Origin: Clostridia bacterium
GTDB taxonomy: Bacteria > Bacillota > Clostridia > Oscillospirales > Butyricicoccaceae
DNA length: 17,355 nt
Assembly (NCBI GenBank): GCA_900763355.1
Contig: CAAFJY010000111.1
Coordinates: 1-17,355, forward strand
Direction: 5' to 3'
Shown here: piece after piece, positions 6,725-13,424 of the stretch
How the letters are laid out: each line of letters begins with the position of its first letter
How positions within the stretch are numbered: position 1 is the first letter of the stretch
Translations under genes and position numbers: made by a program
Notes under the pieces: generated by a model
Database searches by the model: none
Seen by the model: the letters and a program-made list of their open reading frames with translations, nothing else
Told to the model about the DNA's origin: nothing

Positions 6725-7429
6725 ATGAAGGAGCCGATCCATATCCTGGCTGTGGACGACGAGGAGGACATCCGCGAGATCGTCCGCATCCTGCTGGAGG
6801 GGAAGGGGTATTCCGTGGCCTGCGCCGCTACGGGGACCGAGGCTGTGACCTATATTGCCGACCATCCGGATACCGACCTTTTGGTCATGGACATCATGAT
6901 GCCCGGGCTGTCGGGCACCGAGGCCTGTCGGGAGATCCGAAAGTATTCCCGCGCCCCCATCCTGTTCCTCACCGCAAAAACCATGGAGAGCGACAAGGCC
7001 GAGGCCTATACCGCCGGGGGCGACGATTATCTGGGGAAGCCCTTTTCCCAGGCCGAGCTGCTCATGAAGGTGGAGTCGCTCCTCCGCCGCTACCGGGTCT
7101 ATCAGGGGAAATCCCAGAAGGACGGGCCCCAGACCCGTCTCACCTTGGTGGATGACAAGGCCTATGCCATCCTGGATGGGGAGATCATCCCCCTGACCAA
7201 CAAGGAGGTGGACATCCTCCGTCTCTTCCTGGACCATCCCGGGGAGATCCTGGACGCTCAGACCGTCTATGAAACGGTGTGGAAGCAGCGGTATCTCACC
7301 TCCTCGGCCAACACGGTGATGGTCCATGTGCTCAATCTCCGGAAAAAGCTGGAGTCCGATTACACCAAGCCGCAGATCATCCGCACCGTTTGGGGAAAGG
7401 GGTACCAGCTGGATGAAGGGGAACTCTGA
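6725..7429 (+). CDS. OmpR/PhoB-family response regulator
   Basis: The product is 234 residues, the family norm. The receiver domain (about 5-118) carries the acidic pair DD at 11-12, phospho-acceptor Asp56 in MDIMMP, Thr83 in FLTAK and Lys105 in GKPFS. The C-terminal winged helix (about 135-230) includes LTNKEVDILRLF, the VYETVW turn and IRTVWGKGYQL. It is a DNA-binding regulator activated by phosphorylation from the histidine kinase encoded immediately downstream, whose start overlaps this gene's end by 17 bases. Start at ATG 6725 with GGGAGG upstream. The target genes are unknown; its own promoter and the divergent peptidase gene are candidates. Confidence 0.96.
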   Translation: MKEPIHILAVDDEEDIREIVRILLEGKGYSVACAATGTEAVTYIADHPDTDLLVMDIMMPGLSGTEACREIRKYSRAPILFLTAKTMESDKAEAYTAGGDDYLGKPFSQAELLMKVESLLRRYRVYQGKSQKDGPQTRLTLVDDKAYAILDGEIIPLTNKEVDILRLFLDHPGEILDAQTVYETVWKQRYLTSSANTVMVHVLNLRKKLESDYTKPQIIRTVWGKGYQLDEGEL

Positions 7430-8792
7430 GCGCCGCTGCCCTCTGAGCACCAAGCTGCTGATGGTGCAGCTGGGCTCCCTGTGCCTGGCGCTGACCATCT
7501 TTTTGGCGGGGCTCTATGGGGGACGGTGGCTGCTGGAAAATGTCTATCTCCAGCCGGAGGCCATGCACCGGCGGGAGCTGGATTATATCCGGGATCTCCG
7601 GGCCTATGTGGAGGAAAACGGCCTGGCCTCCACCGACTCCCAGGCGCTGGCCCACTGGGCCCGGGAGCAGAAATATGTCTATCTTTCCATCTATCGCGGG
7701 GAGCAGCCGGTCTTGGAGACCGACGGTTACGATACCGAGCTCCCCGACCGGGAGGCCCTCTCCAACGACCTGGCCGCCGCCGGCGAGACCATGAGCACCT
7801 ACCTTCTCCCCGACGAGGAGGGGTATTACACCATGGAGTTCCAGGACGGGGTCTTCCGCGTTGGGGTGGTGGAATATTCCGAGACGCCGCTGTATGACCT
7901 GGTGGTCATCCTCTCCCTTGCGGCGGCCTGTCTGACCATGGTCATCATCAATATGCACAGCAACCACCGGCTGAGCCGGGCCATCGTGGCCCTCTCCCGG
8001 GAGGTCCAGTATGTGGAGACCGGCAGCCGGGACACCATCATCCAGTCGGAGCGGGGGGACGAGCTGGGAGACCTGGCCCGGGCGGTGGAGCGTATGCGCC
8101 GGGCCGTCATCCAGCAGACCCAGAACGAGCAGGATGCCTGGCAGGCCAACAGCGGCCTCATCACCGCCATCTCCCACGACATCCGCACCCCCCTCACCGC
8201 CCTGATGGGCTATCTGGATCTCTTGGACGGGGAACAGTACCGGGACGAAGATCAGATGCGCCGCTATCTGGCCGCCAGCCGGGAAAAGGCCCGCCAGCTC
8301 AAGGATCTTACCGACGAGCTCTTCCGCTATTTCCTGGTCTATACCAACAAAGAGGTCGAGCTCCACCCGGAGAGCTACGACGCCGTCATCCTCATGGAGC
8401 AGCTGCTGGAAGAGCAGGCCATCCTCCTGCGGGAGCAGGGCTTCCAGGTGCGGGTGGTGCCGCTGCAGGAGCCCGCCACCCTCCGGGTGGATGTGCAGTA
8501 TCTCCAGCGGGTGCTGGATAACCTGTTTTCCAACGTGCAGAAACACGCCGACCGCGCCCGCCCCGTCACCCTCATGGCCCGGAAGGATGGGGACCTCCTC
8601 CGTCTGGATGTGGTCAACGGCATCCCGCCACGGCCCAATCCGGCGGAGAGCACCCGCATCGGGCTCCAGACCTGCCGCAAGATCGTCCAGCAGATGGGCG
8701 GCGTTTTCGAGATCCAGGAGGAGGAACGCAAGTTCCTGGTGGAGATCACCCTCCCCCTGGAAAAGCCCGCCCCGGAAGGGGCAGCATCCTGA
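7413..8792 (+). CDS. Membrane sensor histidine kinase
   Basis: The product is 459 residues. TM1 is at about 14-36, an extracytoplasmic sensor region of about 120 residues follows (rich in acidic and aromatic residues, no recognised fold), and TM2 is at about 161-180. A HAMP linker spans about 181-237. The HisKA domain has the H-box AISHDIRTPLTALMGY with phospho-acceptor His255. The HATPase domain has the N-box LDNLFSNVQKHA at 368-379, a G1-like DVVNG at 399-403 and a reduced G2-like region (STRIGLQTC) with fewer glycines than usual. The kinase should phosphorylate the response regulator encoded just upstream. ATG 7413 lies inside the regulator gene with AAAGGGG upstream, suggesting translational coupling. 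The signal it senses is unknown. Confidence 0.94.
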   Translation: MKGNSERRCPLSTKLLMVQLGSLCLALTIFLAGLYGGRWLLENVYLQPEAMHRRELDYIRDLRAYVEENGLASTDSQALAHWAREQKYVYLSIYRGEQPVLETDGYDTELPDREALSNDLAAAGETMSTYLLPDEEGYYTMEFQDGVFRVGVVEYSETPLYDLVVILSLAAACLTMVIINMHSNHRLSRAIVALSREVQYVETGSRDTIIQSERGDELGDLARAVERMRRAVIQQTQNEQDAWQANSGLITAISHDIRTPLTALMGYLDLLDGEQYRDEDQMRRYLAASREKARQLKDLTDELFRYFLVYTNKEVELHPESYDAVILMEQLLEEQAILLREQGFQVRVVPLQEPATLRVDVQYLQRVLDNLFSNVQKHADRARPVTLMARKDGDLLRLDVVNGIPPRPNPAESTRIGLQTCRKIVQQMGGVFEIQEEERKFLVEITLPLEKPAPEGAAS

Positions 8793-8823
8793 CATCGCTT
8801 TTCTACTCTCCATAACTGATAAT

Positions 8824-8862
8824 GCACGCAGCCCCCGGGGAAGGTCCCCGGGGGCTGCGTGC
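8824..8862. terminator. Long perfect hairpin after the histidine kinase gene
   Basis: Arms 8824-8841 and 8845-8862 form a perfect 18-bp GC-rich stem with loop AGG, about 30 bases after the kinase stop. The following sequence is T-rich but interrupted. It lies between convergent genes and probably ends transcription of the two-component operon. Confidence 0.75.
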
Positions 8863-8879
8863 TTCTGTTCTATGGTTGT

Positions 8880-9416
8880 TTAATAGTCATCGTGGGTGCG
8901 GCGGTAGTCCCGGATCCAGGCAAAGGCGGCGTCCTCCCCCTCCTGCTCCAGCATGACCAGGAGCTTTTCCAGAAAGGCTCCCGTCTCCGGATGCATGATC
9001 TGCTTGCCCCGGCCCCGGTGATAATAGGCCAGGGGCGCGCCGTCGGTGTAGTTTTTCCCCTGGTAGATCTTGCAGGCGGCGACGCGGTCGCAGAACATCT
9101 CAATGAGGTATTTCAGGGGCATTTTCACCGGCTCCACCCGGTGGGTCTCCCGGCTGTAATCGGTCCAGTATTCGTGGTGGTGCTTGTTGCGGCCCTTATG
9201 ATGCATCCACGCCAGGGAATAGCCGACGGCCTCCCGCTCGGCGTCGTTGGGGCTGCGGGTGCCCTGGTAAAACCGCGCCCCGCGGAAGAGCTCGGTGGGG
9301 CTGTATTTGGACAGATCGTGGCGCAGGCCCTGCCAGCCGATCCCCGCCTTGAAGCAGTGGCGGATGACGGCATGCCGGTGCCGGGTGATGGTGCGAAGAT
9401 GGTTCCAGAGCTTCAT
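8880..9416 (-). CDS. DUF5662-family protein
   Basis: The 178-residue product matches my memory of the DUF5662 family of Firmicutes. It starts MKLWNHLRTITRHRHAV and contains RHDLSKYSP at 32-40 and the His cluster MHHKGRNKHHHEYW at 71-84. The HD pair (33-34) and His residues 72, 73 and 79-81 recall metal-binding HD-type hydrolases, but I know of no established activity. No signal peptide or membrane segment is seen, so it is probably cytosolic. Start ATG 9416 follows GGAGG. It lies 65 bases after the M20 amidohydrolase gene on the same strand, with a GC hairpin between them, so co-transcription is possible. Confidence 0.82.
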   Translation of the reverse strand: MKLWNHLRTITRHRHAVIRHCFKAGIGWQGLRHDLSKYSPTELFRGARFYQGTRSPNDAEREAVGYSLAWMHHKGRNKHHHEYWTDYSRETHRVEPVKMPLKYLIEMFCDRVAACKIYQGKNYTDGAPLAYYHRGRGKQIMHPETGAFLEKLLVMLEQEGEDAAFAWIRDYRRTHDDY

Positions 9417-9444
9417 GAGGCCCCTCCTTCGTGGGCAGAAAGGT

Positions 9445-9471
9445 CCCCGCCCGCAAGACAGGCGGGCGGGG
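9445..9471 (-). terminator. GC hairpin between the amidohydrolase and DUF5662 genes
   Basis: Arms 9445-9454 and 9462-9471 form a 10-bp GC stem with a 7-base loop. On the minus strand only a short, mixed T-stretch follows (CCTTTCT), so it may act as a weak terminator or attenuator rather than a full stop. Confidence 0.45.
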
Positions 9472-9481
9472 GTCGTGCGGC

Positions 9482-10663
9482 TCAGCAGCCGCTCAGGAAA
9501 CGTTCGGTGAGACGGACAAAGACGGCGCTGCCCTTCCACAGCTGGTCCTCGTCGATGTCAAAGCGGCAGTTGTGGTGGGGGACGCAGGTCCCCTTGTCCC
9601 GGTCGGCGGTGCTCAGGAAGAAGAAGGCTCCGGGCCCTTGTTCCAGATAGCGGGAAAAATCCTCGCCGCCCATGTTGGGGGTTGCCACATTGCGCTGCAC
9701 CCAGCGTTCGCCCAGGACCTCGGCGGCAGCGTCGGCAGCGAGATCGGCCAAGCCGGGGTCATTGATCACTGGGCCGGGGCCCAGGTCCAGGTCCACATCA
9801 CAGCTGCCGCGGAAGGTCTCGGCGGTCAGCCGGGCCACCGCGCACATCCGGTCCAGCATCTGCTGCCGCAGGGCGGGGTCCACCGTGCGCAGGGTCCCCT
9901 CCATGACCACGGTGTCGGGGATGACATTGTAGGTCACGCCCCCGTGGATGCTCCCGATGGTGTGGACGGCCACGGCGGAGGCGGGGATCTCCCGGGCGAG
10001 AATTTCCTGGAGAGCGATGACGATGTGGGAGGCGATGGTCACCGGGTCCACCCCCTTTTCCGGAGAGGAGCCGTGGCAGCCCTGGCCCCGGACGGTGTAG
10101 ACGATGCGGTCGGGGGCGGCCATCACCGGCCCCGGGGCGGAGATCACCGTGCCGGAGGGGATGTCCGGGGAGAGGATGCACCCGATGTGGCAGCCAAAAA
10201 CGCCGTCCACCCCCTCCATGATGCCTTCCTTCACGGCGATACGAGCGCCGCCCACTGCTTCCTCTCCCGCCTGGAAGATGAAGCGCACCCGGCCCGCCAG
10301 CTGTTCCCGGTGGTCAAAAAGTACCTTCAGCGCCCCCAGGAGCATGGCCCCGTGGGCATCGTGGCCGCAGGCGTGCATCTTCCCCTCGTGCCGGGAGGAA
10401 AAGGGGAGACCGGTCTCCTCCTGGATAGGGAGAGCATCCACGTCGGCCCGGAGGAGGATGGTTTTTCCCGCCCGGCCGCCGTCAAACTCGCCGATGATCC
10501 CGGCCTTCCCCGGGGAGAGATGGTGGGGAATCCCCCAGTCGTTCAGCTGCGCGTCGATGAGAGCCAGGGTCTCCGGGAGATCCAGAGCCAGCTCGGGGAT
10601 CTGGTGCAGGGCGCGGCGGAGGGCAATGATGTCTTGCTCCATGGCTTTGCATTCTTTCCACAT
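9482..10663 (-). CDS. M20-family amidohydrolase (N-acyl-amino-acid/hippurate hydrolase-like)
   Basis: The product is 393 residues, typical of M20D enzymes. Metal-site signatures are HACGHDAH at 97-104 (Cys99, His101), QAGEEAVGGA at 131-140 with the catalytic Glu pair at 134-135, CHIGC with His159, and MGGEDF near the C-terminus. The N-terminus has LRRALHQIPEL, a standard family start. These cytosolic metalloenzymes hydrolyse N-acyl or N-aromatic amino acids and similar amides; the exact substrate cannot be read from sequence. ATG 10663 is preferred because AGGAGG lies about 11 bases upstream; ATG 10642 is an alternative. The gene follows the upp tail-repeat array on the same strand, so read-through from the upp operon is possible. 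No convincing promoter was found between them. Confidence 0.93.
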   Translation of the reverse strand: MWKECKAMEQDIIALRRALHQIPELALDLPETLALIDAQLNDWGIPHHLSPGKAGIIGEFDGGRAGKTILLRADVDALPIQEETGLPFSSRHEGKMHACGHDAHGAMLLGALKVLFDHREQLAGRVRFIFQAGEEAVGGARIAVKEGIMEGVDGVFGCHIGCILSPDIPSGTVISAPGPVMAAPDRIVYTVRGQGCHGSSPEKGVDPVTIASHIVIALQEILAREIPASAVAVHTIGSIHGGVTYNVIPDTVVMEGTLRTVDPALRQQMLDRMCAVARLTAETFRGSCDVDLDLGPGPVINDPGLADLAADAAAEVLGERWVQRNVATPNMGGEDFSRYLEQGPGAFFFLSTADRDKGTCVPHHNCRFDIDEDQLWKGSAVFVRLTERFLSGC

Positions 10664-10790
10664 AAAGGGGGATACCTCCTGTTTTTTGTAAGGATAGCGA
10701 ACGCGGGGAAAACCGGCCCGCAGCTTGGGTGGCTTTCCCCGCATTCGGGCAAAAAATGGACTTTTTTTACGGGAAAACGGTAAAATTTGA
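10664..10790 (-). other. Leader region between the upp tail array and the amidohydrolase gene
   Basis: This 127-base stretch holds the AGGAGG site of the amidohydrolase gene and AT-rich runs. There is a short hairpin (TTTTAC and GTAAAA around 10767-10788) near the outermost tail copy. A TATCCT at 10696-10691 on the minus strand has no matching -35 box. I see no gene here. Confidence 0.4.
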
Positions 10791-10823
10791 TTATTTCGTT
10801 CCGAAAATGCGGTCTCCCGCGTC
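10791..10823 (-). repeat. upp 3'-tail copy A (outermost)
   Basis: On the minus strand this 33-base stretch encodes the ten residues DAGDRIFGTK plus a TAA stop, identical in protein to the end of upp at 11118-11086. It differs from the upp copy at four third codon positions (residues 204, 205, 207 and 208). It is detached from any upp body. It lies 147 bases from copy B. Confidence 0.9.
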
Positions 10824-10937
10824 ATATCCCCACCGGGCAGGCCCGGCGGGGGCCCCGATCCAACCGGCTCGGGCGAGTGGATCGCCCTGCGCCATTACGC
10901 CGACACTGGCCGGCGGGGGCTCCGCGGGGAAGAAGAT
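10824..10937. repeat. Structured GC-rich repeat body 1 (between tail copies A and B)
   Basis: This 114-base body is nearly identical to the one at 10971-11085 over about 100 bases, with roughly six differences, and diverges only in the 12-14 bases next to the copy B stop. It contains dyads: CCGGGC and GCCCGG at 10833-10846, GGGCGA and TCGCCC at 10871-10887, and GATCCA with TGGATC at 10857-10862 and 10878-10883. It does not look protein-coding. Confidence 0.85.
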
Positions 10938-10970
10938 TTACTTTGTCCCGAAGATGCGGTCGCCCGCGTC
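10938..10970 (-). repeat. upp 3'-tail copy B (middle)
   Basis: A second detached 33-base copy of the upp end, encoding DAGDRIFGTK and TAA on the minus strand. It differs from upp at third positions of codons 202, 204, 207 and 209 and from copy A at codons 202, 205, 207, 208 and 209. There are no differences at first or second positions. Confidence 0.9.
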
Positions 10971-11085
10971 GTTTCCCCACCGGGCAGGCCCGGCGGGGGC
11001 CCCGATCCAACCGGCTCGGGCGAATGGATCGCCCTGTGCCCTTACGCCGGCACTGGCCGGCGGGGGCTCCGCGTGGGCAAGCACG
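10971..11085. repeat. Structured GC-rich repeat body 2 (directly after upp stop)
   Basis: This 115-base body starts, in minus-strand direction, immediately after the upp TAA and repeats body 1. The two bodies share the same dyads and nearly the same length, making a tandem period of 147-148 bases when the tails are included. In transcripts from the upp operon it would form a GC-rich 3' structure, but no T-run marks it as an ordinary terminator. Confidence 0.85.
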
Positions 11086-11715
11086 TTATTTTGTGCCGAA
11101 GATCCGGTCTCCCGCGTCGCCGAGACCGGGTACGATATAGCCGTGCTCGTTGAGCTTTTCATCCACCGCACCGGCATAGACCTCCACATCGGGGTGATTC
11201 TTCTCGATGCGGGAAAGCCCTTCCGGCACGGCCACCAGCACCAGGAGCTTGATGTTGGTGCAGCCTAGGCGCTTCATCTCGGTGATCGCGGCGTCGGCAG
11301 AGCCGCCGGTGGCCAGCATGGGATCCACGATCATGACCTCCCGTTCGGCGATGTCCTTGGGCATTTTGCAGAAATAGACGTGAGGCTCCAGGGTCTCTTC
11401 GTCCCGGTACATTCCGATATGACCCACCCGAGCCGAGGGAATCATCCGGAGAACGCCGTCCACCAGGCCCAGTCCGGCCCGGAGAATGGGGACCACCGCG
11501 ACTTTTTTGCCCGCCAGGGTGGGCTCCTGAGCCGTGCAGATGGGGGTCTCCACCGTCTTTGTGGTCAGGGGGAGATCCCGGGTGGCCTCATAGGTGATGA
11601 GCATACCGATCTCGCTCACCAGCTCGCGGAAATCCTTGACACTGGTGTTCTTGTCCCGAAGGATGGTCAGCTTGTGGGCCACCAGGGGGTGATCCATGAT
11701 GTGTACGTTACTCAT
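11086..11715 (-). CDS. upp: Uracil phosphoribosyltransferase
   Basis: The product is 209 residues, the standard length. It converts uracil and PRPP to UMP in pyrimidine salvage in the cytosol. The PRPP-binding loop is VMIVDPMLATGGSADAA at 127-143. The uracil-binding C-terminus is GYIVPGLGDAGDRIFGTK at 192-209, and ILRAGLGLVDG at 77-87 is also conserved. ATG 11715 is chosen because AAAGGAGAA lies about 8 bases upstream and it gives the family N-terminus. It lies 64 bases after rpiB in the tsaE-tsaB-rpiB-upp operon. The last ten codons and the stop occur twice more downstream within a tandem array of structured repeats, so this gene's 3' end seems to be a recurrent insertion or recombination site. 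Confidence 0.97.
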   Translation of the reverse strand: MSNVHIMDHPLVAHKLTILRDKNTSVKDFRELVSEIGMLITYEATRDLPLTTKTVETPICTAQEPTLAGKKVAVVPILRAGLGLVDGVLRMIPSARVGHIGMYRDEETLEPHVYFCKMPKDIAEREVMIVDPMLATGGSADAAITEMKRLGCTNIKLLVLVAVPEGLSRIEKNHPDVEVYAGAVDEKLNEHGYIVPGLGDAGDRIFGTK

Positions 11716-11779
11716 AGATTGGTTCTCCTTTATCTTCACAAATATCTGTCTGTTTTCTGCTGCCGGGAGAAAAGGGGTC

Positions 11780-12223
11780 TCAGCGGTCTTTTTCCAGCGC
11801 CGCGATCATATCCAGACGGGTCTGGTGCCGTCCGCCCTGGAACTGAGCGGCCAGATAGGTGTCCACGATGCGCATGGCCAGCCCCGGACCTACCGTCCGC
11901 TCGCCAAGGCAGAGGATGTTGGCATCGTTGTGCTCCCGGGTGGCCTGGGCAGTGAAGCAGTCGGAGACCGCCGCCGCCCGGATGCCGGGGATCTTGTTTG
12001 CGGCGATGCTCATGCCGATGCCCGTCCCACAGACCAGAATGCCCCGCTCGGCCTGGCCCGCAGCCACAGCCCGGGCCACCTTTTCCGCATAGACGGGATA
12101 GTGGCAGGAGGCGGTGTCATACGTCCCCAGGTCCAAAACCTCGTGGCCCTGCTCTTCCAGGTGCTGTTTGATGGTCTCCTTCAGGGAGAACCCGCCGTGG
12201 TCGGCGCCCATTGCGATCTTCAT
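11780..12223 (-). CDS. rpiB: Ribose-5-phosphate isomerase B
   Basis: The product is 147 residues, typical of RpiB/LacAB-type sugar phosphate isomerases. It interconverts ribose 5-phosphate and ribulose 5-phosphate in the pentose phosphate pathway. Key features are the N-terminal MKIAMGADHGG with Asp8 and His9, the active-site Cys65 in GILVCGTGIGMSIAANK, and His98 in TREHNDAN. The start ATG overlaps the tsaB stop by four bases (ATGA), with AAAGGA upstream inside tsaB. Ribose 5-phosphate feeds PRPP, the co-substrate of the upp product encoded next, so the pairing makes metabolic sense. Confidence 0.96.
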   Translation of the reverse strand: MKIAMGADHGGFSLKETIKQHLEEQGHEVLDLGTYDTASCHYPVYAEKVARAVAAGQAERGILVCGTGIGMSIAANKIPGIRAAAVSDCFTAQATREHNDANILCLGERTVGPGLAMRIVDTYLAAQFQGGRHQTRLDMIAALEKDR

Positions 12224-12840
12224 ACTTGTCGTTCCTTTCTCATCCGCTCGGCCTGGGTGATCCGCAGGTAGGCGGGATTCATTTCGTGGCAGGTCTCGGT
12301 CACGCCCCGGAGATAGGCTTGCCAGGCGTCCCGCGCCGCGCCGGAGGCCGAGGGACAGTCCTCCAGCCGTGCGGTGCAGCCATGGGATGCCATGGCTGCT
12401 TCCATGTCCCCATCGGGGCCGACGGTATCCTCCGTCAGCCGGAGAAGCGCGTCGCCCTGCTTGGTGAAGAGGGCGTAATAATGCTCCCCGGGCCGGGCGT
12501 GAATGGCACAGCACACCGGCCCTTCTCCATCCCAGTTCCAGGCCATGGACAACAGGGAGGATACCCCCCAACAGGGCTTTTCCAGCGCCCAAGCCAGACC
12601 CTTGGCCGCCGCCGTCCCAATGCGGATCCCCGTGAAGGAGCCCGGCCCGATGACGGCGGAAAAGAGATCCACATCCCCCGGCTGTTTCCCTGCTTTCCGC
12701 AGAAGCCCCTGACACAGAGGGAGGAGCAGGCGGCTGTGGTCCAGCAGGGAGTCCTGCCGCTTTTCCCGCAGGAGAACACCGTTTTCCATCAGGGCGCAGG
12801 AGGCGATTTTTCCGGAGGTGTCGATGGATAAGATCAGCAT
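12220..12840 (-). CDS. tsaB: tRNA threonylcarbamoyladenosine biosynthesis protein TsaB
   Basis: The product is 206 residues. The N-terminus MLILSIDTSGKIASCAL and the motif GPGSFTGIRIGTAAAKGLAW are characteristic of TsaB, the inactive ASKHA-fold partner that stabilises TsaD in the t6A37 tRNA modification complex. The C-terminal part is short and variable, as is usual, and ends close to NPAYLRITQAER. It overlaps tsaE by seven bases and rpiB by four. The usual further partners tsaD and rimI are not in this window. Confidence 0.94.
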   Translation of the reverse strand: MLILSIDTSGKIASCALMENGVLLREKRQDSLLDHSRLLLPLCQGLLRKAGKQPGDVDLFSAVIGPGSFTGIRIGTAAAKGLAWALEKPCWGVSSLLSMAWNWDGEGPVCCAIHARPGEHYYALFTKQGDALLRLTEDTVGPDGDMEAAMASHGCTARLEDCPSASGAARDAWQAYLRGVTETCHEMNPAYLRITQAERMRKERQV

Positions 12841-13262
12841 AAAATCACCGTGATTTCTCTGGTTTCATCGTCCAGGCGGCGGAAATGGACCTCCGCCGTC
12901 CCGGCAGGGAAGGCCCCGGGGGTATTCTCGCTCCACTCGGTGACGCACACCGCTCCGGAGGCGAGGTAATCCTCCCAGCCGATGTCCCACAAAGCATCGG
13001 TATCGGGAAGACGGTACAGGTCAAAGTGGCAGATCTTCCGGGGGCCGGGGTATTCATTGACGATGGCATAGGTGGGGCTGCTCACCTGGGCATCGGAGCC
13101 CAGACCCCGGGCCAGTCCCCGGGTAAAGGCTGTTTTTCCCATCCCCAGCCCGCCATAGAGGGCGATAGCCGGGGCCTGGGCCAGCCGGGGGGCCAGTGCT
13201 TCCCCAAGAGCTTCGGTCTCTCCGGGGGAATGGGTGATGTAGACTTCTTTGCTTGCCGTCAA
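12834..13262 (-). CDS. tsaE: tRNA threonylcarbamoyladenosine biosynthesis ATPase TsaE
   Basis: TsaE is the P-loop ATPase that works with TsaB and TsaD to make t6A37 on ANN-decoding tRNAs. Visible motifs are Walker A GGLGMGKTAFTRGLARGLG, the SSPTYAIVNEY segment, the HFDLYRL strand, and VTEWSEN near the C-terminus. I place the start at TTG 13262 (142 residues). GGGGAGG lies about 8-12 bases upstream of it, whereas ATG 13286 has no ribosome binding site and would sit only about four bases from the predicted transcription start. The longer form would have 150 residues. It is the first gene of the tsaE-tsaB-rpiB-upp operon. Confidence 0.9.
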   Translation of the reverse strand: MTASKEVYITHSPGETEALGEALAPRLAQAPAIALYGGLGMGKTAFTRGLARGLGSDAQVSSPTYAIVNEYPGPRKICHFDLYRLPDTDALWDIGWEDYLASGAVCVTEWSENTPGAFPAGTAEVHFRRLDDETREITVILC

Positions 13263-13296
13263 AACCGCCTTCCTCCCCACTATCATGATCTAAACA

Positions 13297-13325
13297 AGTA
13301 TAGCACGGCACGGCGGGAATGCAAA
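13297..13325 (-). promoter_or_regulatory. Promoter of the tsaE-tsaB-rpiB-upp operon
   Basis: On the minus strand TTTGCA (13325-13320) and TATACT (13302-13297) are 17 bases apart. The expected transcription start is near 13290, which leaves a leader of about 28 bases before the TTG start of tsaE. Confidence 0.7.
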
Positions 13326-13365
13326 GCCCTTTTCTGAAGGTTTTTTCAATTTTTCGCCCCTTTGG

Positions 13366-13394
13366 TTGCATATCCCCGCCGGGGATGGTACAAT
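13366..13394 (+). promoter_or_regulatory. Promoter of the FtsW/RodA-family gene
   Basis: TTGCAT at 13366-13371 and TACAAT at 13389-13394, with TGG directly before it (extended -10), are 17 bases apart. The GTG start follows 31 bases downstream. It is back-to-back with the tsaE promoter. Confidence 0.7.
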
Positions 13395-13424
13395 AATTCA
13401 AACAAACGAAAGGGAGGCGGAGCC

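Noticed and set aside
3846..6728. Very long plus-strand open frame (about 960 codons) across the ZIP and peptidase genes
   Set aside because: It is Gly/Ala/Pro-rich without domains, lies in a different frame from the ZIP gene, and opposes the C39-like peptidase gene, which has clear catalytic motifs, a promoter and a terminator. It is a GC-driven shadow.
8824..8862. Perfect 39-base hairpin as an insertion-sequence end or attachment site
   Set aside because: It lies right after the kinase stop between convergent genes, with no transposase, target duplication or second copy. A terminator explains it.
10791..11118. CRISPR-like array of about 33-base repeats
   Set aside because: There are only three repeats, the intervening bodies are homologous rather than unique and are too long for spacers, the repeats are a coding gene end, and no cas genes are nearby.
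10729..11268. Plus-strand open frame translating through the tandem repeats into the upp antisense
   Set aside because: The repeated peptide arises from the repeat bodies and the antisense of the upp tails. There is no independent gene evidence.
13284..13286. ATG 13286 as the tsaE start
   Set aside because: It lacks a ribosome binding site and lies almost at the predicted transcription start, while TTG 13262 has a good site.
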